This document shows, in pieces, positions 23,632 through 32,165 of a DNA stretch of 64,000 nt (positions are counted from its first letter, which is position 1; the number at the start of each line of letters is the position of its first letter). The notes under the pieces are model-generated. The model was not told the origin of the DNA. It searched no databases and saw only the letters and a list, made by a program, of their open reading frames with translations. The DNA lies in assembly GCF_001039355.2 (NCBI RefSeq), contig NW_019775702.1, positions 62,001 to 126,000 on the forward strand. Direction: 5' to 3'. The translations under genes and the position numbers were made by a program. The DNA comes from Lingula anatina (taxonomy: Eukaryota > Brachiopoda > Lingulata > Lingulida > Lingulidae).

Positions 23632-26238
23632 ATGTTGTTCGCTAAAATTATACTACCAGTGCTGTTCAGTGTAATTTTACATGAAGTACATTTTGTCTAC
23701 ACCTCGCAAAGAGTCAACGTGATTAAAGATGAAGCAACATACAATGCGCTAAAACAAATGGTGGAAGGGACCTTTCAAAAGAAAAAATCAGAGATGAACA
23801 TTCATGAGAAGAGAGCTTACTACCGCTTTTATCGGAACCAAAAAAAATTCACCGTTAAAGAAGCCAGGTTGCTATTTGAAAACAAGGAGGTAATATGCCC
23901 AAAGGACGTGGAGCGAATTGTTAATAAATCTTATAAATCTGTCAAAGGATCGGGAGCAAGAAAACTGATTAACAGTATTCACAAACGATATCAAGGTTTG
24001 TCGGAAAGGGTTGTTCATTCACATCTACAGTTCCACCCGATACATCAGAAGCTGAATGCCGTCTTCAAGGACAAGCCCGTATTTACTCCCGTCACATCAC
24101 CTTCTCCACACCACCAGCTTCAATTCGACTTAATGGACATAGGCGTAGATGACACTGGGATTTACCATGGACGACAGTATAGATATGTACTCTCAGTTAT
24201 AGATGTCTTCAGTAGGTTTGTTTGGTTGTTTCCACTTGTTTCAAAACACAGTAGGCCTATTTCCCGAATCATCGCAAGACTCTTCCGTACGTTTGGTAAT
24301 CCTGCCATCGTCCAGACTGATCAAGGAAGTGAATTCAAAGGAAAATTTAAACGGTTTTTAGACAATCTAAATATTACACATATAACCAGCAGGCCGTACC
24401 ATCCTCAGTCACAAGGAAGAGTGGAAAGAATACATAGGACTCTTCGTAGAAAAATAAAATTTGACAAATTGAGAAATAAATTCTTTTCGTGGCCCTCTAA
24501 ATTAAAAGCATACGCTCAGATTTTAAATAGAGAGACAAAACGAATTCTTGGAAATGCCAGTCCTTTTGATGTGTACTTTGGCCGAGGAGATGACATTAGG
24601 AAAAAGGCAGCAGAATCTTTAAAGAGGGCGTCCGCTGATATGATACGGAGGCAAAAACTACACGTGACAAAATACAATGCCGGGGAATCTGTCCTTGTCA
24701 GGGTTAAAAGCAGCAAGAAAAAACTTACAGTCCACAATGGGAAAATTTTAGAATACAATAATGGGAAATATACTATCGAATATGAAATCCACGGTAAATT
24801 ACAAAAAGCCAAATTTCCTCCAGAAAACATAACAAAGCGTAACATTCGGAAGAATAACTCTGATTTGTACATTCCGTTGACACGTGATACAGCCAAAGAA
24901 GTATTCCACAGCCAAAGATTTTCAATCTCGCTTGACCCAACACCGGATGGAAACTGCCAGTTTTCTGCAGTTGCTGATCAGTTACGATCGATTGGTATAG
25001 AGCGGTCCCACCAAACACTTCGCCGCGACGTTGTGTTAGAATTAAAAAAACATAAGCAATTATACTGGAATTTTGTTTATGATCCGTGGAAACAGTATGT
25101 TGATCAAATGAGCAAACTAGGAACCTACGGTGACCATGTAACTCTCCATGCTATGTGCCGCATATTTAATGTGAGGTTTAAAATATTATCTTCCCGCGGA
25201 CCAGAATATAATGTACATGTAGAGGCTAATAGCTTTGGAAGAATGCTCTTCTTGGGACATTTCCCTGAAAACGAGGGGGAACATTATATATCACTAACGA
25301 AATATCATGACAGGGGCAAAAGCTATGACTCAGATATTAGCAACCACGAACGCTATTCCAGCTCGCCTCCGTCCCAGGATTTTAGTGGGAACGAACGCTA
25401 TTCCGACGCGCCTTCATCTCCAGATATTAGCGACCACGAACGCTATTCCGACGCTCCTCCATCTCCAGATATTAGCGACCACGAACGCTATTCCGACGCT
25501 CCTCCAGCTCCAGATATTAGCGACCACGAACGCTATTCCGACGCTCCTCCATCTCCAGATATTAGCGACCACGAACGCTATTCCGACGCTCCTCCATTCC
25601 CTGATATTAGCGACCACGAACGCTATTCCGACGCGCCTCCATCCCCAGATATTAGCGACCACGAACGCTATTCCGACGCGCGTCCATCCCCAGATATTAG
25701 CGACAACGAACGCTATTCCAACGCGCCGTCATCCCAGGCAGTGAGAGATCACGAACAAGAATCTATCTCGCAGTCGACAAACGGTTTACGAATGCCGTCT
25801 CCGGTCAGCGATCACGAATATTTGTTTAATTCAGACAGTGAACAAAACGATTCAGAACAAAATGTGAAGCTACCTCTAGATGTATTAGAGATCATCATAA
25901 GGAAAACCATAGGAGACAATAATCAGCTACAACGGCAAAATCTGAAACTTGTCAACTCACATTTCCGTGACATTGTTGACAAAATACCACCCAACAAAGT
26001 TTATTTCAGGGACAGCATCGAGAAACATCTACAATATAACATGACTCTGTCAATGAGGAAAATCATTTCATTGGCAGGACGCTACAGTGGTATTGTAGAA
26101 AATCTAAAAAGCATAATTGCATCATCAAAGTGGATTTTGGCGTGGGTCACATTTCAGCCTTCTAAGGAAGCAGGGTGGTACAATGTCCAGCGAGTATTTT
26201 GGAAAAAGAAGACATATGAAGGCAAATTTAGTAAATAA
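23632..26238 (+). CDS. DDE integrase-OTU protease-F-box-like transposon protein
   Basis: An 868-aa intronless protein. Residues 1-150 are basic, with a remnant of the integrase zinc-binding region; the first 26 residues are hydrophobic, so a later Met (about residue 43) may be the real start. Residues 160-270 form a gypsy-type integrase core: Asp166 (QFDLMD), Asp230 (TDQGSEF) and Glu265 (GRVERIHRTL). A SPFDVYFGR motif and a basic SH3-like segment (to about 410) follow, as in gypsy integrases with a GPY/F module. Residues 434-555 are an OTU-type cysteine protease with DGNCQF (Cys442) and EHY (His551). Residues about 567-700 are nine imperfect 15-aa repeats (DISDHERYSDAPPSP). Residues 748-790 (LPLDVLEIIIRK...VNSHFRDIVD) look like an F-box. 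All catalytic residues are present and there are no internal stops, so it may still be functional. OTU removes ubiquitin and F-boxes recruit SCF ligases; any such role here is inference. Confidence 0.88.
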   Translation: MLFAKIILPVLFSVILHEVHFVYTSQRVNVIKDEATYNALKQMVEGTFQKKKSEMNIHEKRAYYRFYRNQKKFTVKEARLLFENKEVICPKDVERIVNKSYKSVKGSGARKLINSIHKRYQGLSERVVHSHLQFHPIHQKLNAVFKDKPVFTPVTSPSPHHQLQFDLMDIGVDDTGIYHGRQYRYVLSVIDVFSRFVWLFPLVSKHSRPISRIIARLFRTFGNPAIVQTDQGSEFKGKFKRFLDNLNITHITSRPYHPQSQGRVERIHRTLRRKIKFDKLRNKFFSWPSKLKAYAQILNRETKRILGNASPFDVYFGRGDDIRKKAAESLKRASADMIRRQKLHVTKYNAGESVLVRVKSSKKKLTVHNGKILEYNNGKYTIEYEIHGKLQKAKFPPENITKRNIRKNNSDLYIPLTRDTAKEVFHSQRFSISLDPTPDGNCQFSAVADQLRSIGIERSHQTLRRDVVLELKKHKQLYWNFVYDPWKQYVDQMSKLGTYGDHVTLHAMCRIFNVRFKILSSRGPEYNVHVEANSFGRMLFLGHFPENEGEHYISLTKYHDRGKSYDSDISNHERYSSSPPSQDFSGNERYSDAPSSPDISDHERYSDAPPSPDISDHERYSDAPPAPDISDHERYSDAPPSPDISDHERYSDAPPFPDISDHERYSDAPPSPDISDHERYSDARPSPDISDNERYSNAPSSQAVRDHEQESISQSTNGLRMPSPVSDHEYLFNSDSEQNDSEQNVKLPLDVLEIIIRKTIGDNNQLQRQNLKLVNSHFRDIVDKIPPNKVYFRDSIEKHLQYNMTLSMRKIISLAGRYSGIVENLKSIIASSKWILAWVTFQPSKEAGWYNVQRVFWKKKTYEGKFSK
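25330..25735 (+). repeat. 45-bp in-frame tandem repeat
   Basis: About nine copies of a 45-bp unit (gatattagcgaccacgaac and so on) encoding DISDHERYSDAPPSP with minor variants. The central units are nearly identical and the outer ones diverged, which is typical of expansion by slippage or unequal crossing-over. The open antisense and +1 frames over this stretch are only consequences of the repeat. Confidence 0.95.
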
Positions 26239-26759
26239 ACCGCCAGAAACTATCAATTTCTTATTGATTGTGACAAAGGGTCTCTCGAGTTGACAATCCA
26301 AGTTTGCTTCTGAAATAGCATTTGTTATGTTTAGTTTTAACGTATAATAGTTTTATAAATCTAAATTTCCACAAGAAATTATTATGTGATGGATTTTTTA
26401 AATGTTTATTACTGCATTTAAACTTAGTTTTTGCAAATACAATTTCAGAACCCAATGTAGCTAAAGGTTTGCAACTGTTTAAGATAAAATTAAAACACAT
26501 TTGTTCGAGAAGGTTACGCCTCACTATTTCTAAAACGAATAATGTGATACTATTTCCTATCAGAAATAAAATAAAAACAAGAGTTACGCTTACTCTCTCA
26601 AGTTTGTCATTTTGCATAATTTGCAAACCTATTTGTGCACTAGATGACGCTTTACTCAAGTATACAGTTAACTTTACACCAGCAGTCCGAATAAAAACTT
26701 TTAGTGAATTTTCTTCTTTCTTTTTATCTTTTAGAAGATGGGATTCTGTTAAAAATACG
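26239..26759. other. 3' non-coding part of the integrase unit
   Basis: AT-rich sequence between the integrase stop codon and the right arm. Open frames of 132 (minus) and 151 (plus) codons overlap here but resemble nothing recognisable, and I do not consider them genes. Confidence 0.4.
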
Positions 26760-28376
26760 TTTCCTGGAGATGGTTGACTGTAATATTTTTACCGTAATTT
26801 CTTTCCTATCCTCCTAGACCATTTGAGTTAGGAGCATGAGTCTTTGGTACATGATTACATGGGGATTTTAATGTGACTTAGGATGTGACTGTCCCTGAGG
26901 TGATGGGGTGATTGGTGGCGTGCCAGACAATTAAGCTGATTCCATTGATTGTACTTAAGTGAGATCCCCCCCCCAGAGTTGGACCGATCCAGCGAGTAGG
27001 ATGTGTGAATCTGGAGGCGGTATTCGAGTTAGGAAGGAAAATGCAGAGAGAGCAACAGACGGCACTTAATAACACCTTCAGCGGTATGCTTGAATGTAGG
27101 TCAAGTTAATTAAAAACCCATTCAAGACCTCATACTCTTAGGAATCCTAGGGTCCAAGTCCTGTTGTTCTTAAACATAAAACACACGATATTGATTAATG
27201 TTAATGGGTAATAAACATGTTTGTTTTGTATTAAGACACAACAGCATGTCTGAGACATTTAATTATTCACAATTTCGGTAACTTCACGCAATACCTTTCG
27301 TAGTCCGTAAAATCCTATAATACATTATGTATAGGGTCTTCTGATTAGTAAGTTAAGTTCATGAAGCTATTGTCTTGGTTTTATTCTAAAGAGTGTAATT
27401 CCCCACATATCATTAGACTGTAACTGAACAGGGGACGAGTGAAAACTAAATGATTGAAACTGGTTATTGATTGTCAGCGTTGGATTTCCTCATAGCGGTT
27501 TACAAGTAAATAATTTGACCGCGAATCTGGAAAGAAATATTAACCAACCTAAAAGTAAACAACGGTGTTCGTATTTTGAGCTGTTTTTAAGCTTGTTTAA
27601 TAGCTAAATTTTGCTATGTGGGGCCTTGAATGAGATTTTGATGGGATTCTTTGACCTATGTTTGTGCATACGTCTTGAAGTTCATTTAGTGCTGTATGCG
27701 CTGCTACTGGTGTCTGCATTTCTCAAGGACCCATGCACATTCATAAAAACAACGGCTTTATCAATCCCCAACGTTTCATGTTCCTAACTCTAGGGGTGGA
27801 TAGTCAGAAATAACGAAATGGAAAATACAATCAACCACCCCCAGGGACAGCCACGCCCCAAAGCATGATAACATTCCCTAAGGACCCATGCATATCCTCA
27901 ATGACAAGCTTAACAGTCCCGAAAGTTTCATGCTCGTAACCCTAATAAGGAGGGGGGGGGGCAGATAACAGGAATGTTAAATAAAGAATCAACCACTCCC
28001 AGGGACAACCACACCCCAAGTTACAAAAACATTCCGAAGTGCACACGCACGTGGTTAATGATAGGTTAATAAGTTCACAAGGTTTCATGTTCCAAACTCT
28101 AATGGTCCAGGGGTAGATAGCAGAAGTTACTGTAAAAAGATAATCAACCACCCCCAGGGGCGGCCACACCAAATGTAACAAAAAACCAGAAGGACCCCCA
28201 TCCATCCATACCCCTATACAAAGCCAGATTTTTCAATACCCATAGCCTTACCTTCCATACTTTAATGGTCCAAGGGTAGACAGCAGAAATCATGCTGTCA
28301 AATTTGATTCAACCGTCCCCATGTATAAAACCACCCCAAGGGCATCTTGACCAATATCAGTGTACCTAGCCGAGGC
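26760..28376. repeat. Right subterminal arm of the large element
   Basis: Forward unit cores lie near 26770 and 26885. Reverse cores lie near 27834, 27988, 28140 and 28310, just inside the right terminal repeat. It is a diverged direct copy of the left arm with a roughly 350-bp extra segment (about 27250-27600). Confidence 0.75.
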
Positions 28377-28442
28377 ACCCCGTCCCCACTGCAATTCTAC
28401 CTGTTTCGTACTTCAAACTGTTTCAGACACTTAGAAAAAAAT
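28377..28442 (-). repeat. Right terminal inverted repeat of the large element
   Basis: Reverse complement of 20596-20661. The sequence following it (28443 onward) is an unrelated GTTGCAAAATGCG array. Confidence 0.85.
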
Positions 28443-28629
28443 CCTGGTTGCAAAATGCGTTGCAGTTGCAAAATGCGTTTTCACGATTTTCTTTGGTTGC
28501 AAAATGCGTTGCAGTTGCAAAATGCGGCCAGTTGCAAAATGCGGTCCTACTAAGTAGAGCCGCATTTTGCAACTGACCGCATTTTGCAACCGGTTGCAAA
28601 ATGCGTTCGGTTGCAAAATGCGGCTCTAC
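28443..28629. repeat. GTTGCAAAATGCG array ending in a perfect hairpin
   Basis: Nine copies of GTTGCAAAATGCG: five forward, two reverse, two forward. The last four lie in 28554-28629, a 76-bp near-perfect palindrome with 20-bp ends GTAGAGCCGCATTTTGCAAC and the exact inverse. It fills the space between the right end of the large transposon and the left end of segmental copy D. Confidence 0.9.
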
Positions 28630-29547
28630 ACTGTCTCAATATTTGGACTTGGATACATTTGATAAGACACGGTAAAAACTGGAAACAAAAAGGTTGTGTG
28701 GAATAAAAGCATGTACCGGTACATAGAACAGGTAAATTCTGTGATGCGCAGGCATGAACTTGCAGGAGGCGTAATTCTGACTCTGTATCTATAAACCAGT
28801 GCTGCAAAGCAAAATGCCGTTTCAATCCCTTTACTCATTTTTCACAAGTTTATATATTACGCTAATATGTCACCCTGCAAATAAAGATGGGCCTACCAGA
28901 ATTATCCAATCACCTCATCAAAATTAATTCATATGATTGCTTTTAACTTAAAAGTCAAATTAAATAAAGTTTTAACTTTTTAATTAAAAAAACCGTACGT
29001 TAATTGCTAGCTGATGTTATGTCTTTTCATAATTTTACATATTAAATAAACAGGGTATACGAGTTTCAATCTTTTGTTTGCCCGATAACATACCGGTAGG
29101 CCCTACCTCTCGTGACCTGCAGCGGTCGACATGCATTAGGCCTAAATTCTATAAAATAAATAAAAATAGGCCTACCAGCTGGCCTAGCTAGTAGGGCCTA
29201 TTGGTAATAATAGCTATCATGTAATTGATCAAAGGGTGCCAGTATCTGTGTGCCCCTATCCATACAGTGCAACATATGAAAGCAATTCATTGTTCTTTAG
29301 AAAAGAAATATAGTTGCTTGTGATCTTTGCAGCCGTATTAAAAAATAGGCCTACTAAAGAAAACATTCCCCGACACAACCGCGCCCCCTTTCGACAGCTT
29401 TCATTCTATTTACGTTGTGCACCGAGTGGCGCGTGCGCTTTGGCAAGTTGCAGGCTTCGGTTGCGAGTTGGGTTTCCTAAGCTTCTCGTCTGGCTACATT
29501 ATCCTTTGTCCAGAGATTTTGATATCAAGGTTGCAGCACAGAACAAG

Positions 29548-32118
29548 ATGTCCACCCCAGAGCCTATTCCAAACCCGGAGGTGAAGTATACACAGGTAAA
29601 TACATATATCACTGCATGGCAGCTCTCCTATTTTGTTTAGGCAATGGTCTATATGGATCATATTGCATTCAGGGAATGCTGGTAACTAAATGTCTTTATC
29701 ACGTCTGGTACCTACATGCAGAGTATTGATGACATTATTTCAATATCAGTGGCTGCCACTTATGAAATTAAACGAAATTTAAGACATAAATGGCTTCACG
29801 AAAGGTCAAGGACATTGACCAGTCGGTAGTCGGTGTTAAATGCCCCGTTTAGCGCTGTTCATAGACTATCGATGATGCCGTTTTGGTTTAGATTAAGCAC
29901 GTCATGTAACCCCCCTTCCCTAACCCCGGTAGGTCATCCGTGACCGAGAATGCAGTTTTGCATTCTTACAATGGCTAATACTTGTGGGCTGCATTAAAAT
30001 TCTTTATCATTCAGGGAGAGGTTTAATTAACAGGTGTACCTGAGCGATTACACATTTTTCTGTACGGCTATGCTCACGTGTTAGGCTAGAAGTTATCTTA
30101 CTAGCAGGATCGATCTATCTCAGCGGGGATTCTCGCTAGGGCGCAGTCATTGTAATCAGCTTAATTATCAGGCACGCCCCCTGACAAAGCAACATGAACA
30201 ACATCATGGATGATCAAGTTTTGCCGACTAAATATCCAAGTGATGAGGGGGTTGATTACATTGATTGCGCCTTAGGGAGAATCACTGCTGAGATAGATCG
30301 ATCTTGCTAGCACGATAACTTCTTTTATGAACACAGCCTTAGGCCTAAAGTGCGTTAATTACATTTTATCTCGTCACAGTGAGCAAAGACATTACATGTT
30401 TGCAAATGGTTACGAGACTGCTAATAGGTCCCTCAGTCTGTATTGTATTAACTTTATTATTGGTGAAAAACTCTCAATCCAAAAATATTTTTGATAACAT
30501 GCATTATATCCAATTAACTTTTGCGTGACTATTGTCGTATTTTGCAAACTTGGTAGTTTGGATCCGGAAGAATTTTATTTCATTTGTTAAAGTGAGGGGA
30601 GAGGTTCCTCTGTGTCAAAAGGCCCCTACATTTATCCGATCATTTGCTTCACCCATTGGGCGATGGGACCTGGTGCATGCAACATCGTGTGTTTTTTACT
30701 TGTTGTGGTTCCCTGGCGATGCGGCGTAGACCTCTTACAGAGGCCTGAGCAAGTGTCTGCATAATTTACTACTGCTACTGCGCACGCACAACTAAAACTA
30801 GCATGTGTGTGCTTTGTCCTTTATTGAAAGAGACCATGATACAATATCAATATGTACAGCCTGCATCAAAAGGAAAGCTTATTTGTGTACTATGCCTCAT
30901 GAAAAGCAAATCAAAGTATATAAACGCATCCAATATGAAGGGGTTAGAGGCTTGCATTAAGCGCAGGTGGAACGTGAGCATATTAATTTTTATGCTTTAT
31001 AAAATGTTTAAAAAATACTGAAAGGAGAATTATTCTTGTTTACTTCGTAATTATACAGTCACATTGCGAAATAGAGCGCATTCAGAACAGATGATCCGCG
31101 AACTAACTGATCCGCCACTAAATAAGGCCGACTCCATCTCACTAAAAGTGATGCTGCTATTCCCTAGTCAGGCCTACCCAACTACCAGACTCGGCACCTA
31201 AGGATCCTGAATTAACCGGTATATCGGACCACGCTTCCCGTTTTCAAGGTGTGTGTCAGATCGCATTTCGGAGTATCATACCCCAGAAAAAATTTTGTAG
31301 CACGACTGCGGGCTCATCCACGCTCGGCTGAACAACCTTAAACTGTACTCTTACTTTAGAGTACTCCATTTTATTGTCTCTATGGGGATATATGGGGACT
31401 TTACGACATTCGGTTTGAATGTTTTAACCACTTTTGATAGGGCTTTTTTTGCATTGTATTAGATTAATGTGGCAGTCTAAGGTGCATCTAGGTGGCTTTC
31501 AAATTTATGCACCCGGTTTTAAAATCACATAGCGATTTTACGACAATCGTTTACTATCCAATCAAGGTGACAGCCGAGCATGCCAGGGCTCATCCTGTCG
31601 GTGTTCTGGCTGATACTCCGAAATGCGATCTGACACACACCTTGAAAACGGGTAGTGTGGTCCGATATACAAGTTAATTCAGGATCCTTAGGTGCCGAGT
31701 CTGGTAGTTGGTTAGGCCTGCTAGTGGTCGCTCCGTCTCCACACGCACCAAGCAGGGGCCAAGCAAATAAGCCTCGAAACCAAGATTTGATCCGTTTAAT
31801 GACGCGCGTGGAGGCAGGGAGACCATCAGGGAATTAGTGGCATTTGAAGTGGGGTCGGCCATATTTAGTCGGCGGATCAGTTAGTCCTCGGATCATCTGT
31901 TCCGAATGCACTCATGCATATTATCCAAGCATTAGTAATAGCTTGGTCATGTTTATCACCTGCGACACGGCATTTTTTATCAATTTATGTATTTATCTAC
32001 TTTCAGATATTCATCAATAATGAATGGGTAAATTCTGTCAGTGGGAAGACTTTCCCCACTATCAACCCGTATACAGGGGAGAAGATATGTGATGTCCAGG
32101 AGGGAGACAAGGTAAACC

Positions 32119-32165
<47 letters not shown>

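Larger units (their letters stand above)
20596..28442 (+). mobile_element. 7.8 kb DNA transposon-like element with integrase-OTU-F-box gene
   Basis: Bounded by inverted repeats: 20596-20661 matches the reverse complement of about 28377-28442 almost perfectly (TTCTAAGTGT, GAAGTACGAAACAGGTAGAA and TGCAGTGGGGACGGG blocks), with weaker similarity further in. Between the ends are arrays of roughly 120-150 bp subterminal units, each with a core like GGGTGTGGCCGTCCCTAGG followed by GGTTGATTGTA, and one long gene (23632-26238). No DNA polymerase, packaging ATPase, capsid gene or reverse transcriptase is seen, which argues against a Polinton or an LTR retroelement. The gypsy-type integrase as sole enzyme recalls the Ginger (GIN) cut-and-paste transposons. 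Target duplications could not be identified: the left end abuts an N and the right end abuts a different repeat. Confidence 0.75.

Noticed and set aside
25307-25744. 145-codon plus-strand and 82-codon minus-strand open frames
   Set aside because: Both are out-of-frame readings of the 45-bp tandem repeat in the integrase gene.
26261-26777. Overlapping 132- and 151-codon frames after the integrase gene
   Set aside because: They lie on opposite strands over the same AT-rich sequence with no recognisable motifs; stop-poor composition explains them.
21061-27150. LTR retrotransposon interpretation (direct repeats flanking an integrase)
   Set aside because: There is no reverse transcriptase, RNase H or gag, the direct repeats contain internal inverted arrays, and the outermost ends are inverted repeats.
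20596-28442. Polinton/Maverick interpretation of the integrase element
   Set aside because: Only an integrase-type protein is found; there is no polymerase B, packaging ATPase, adenain-like protease or capsid ORF, and at 7.8 kb it is shorter than typical Polintons.
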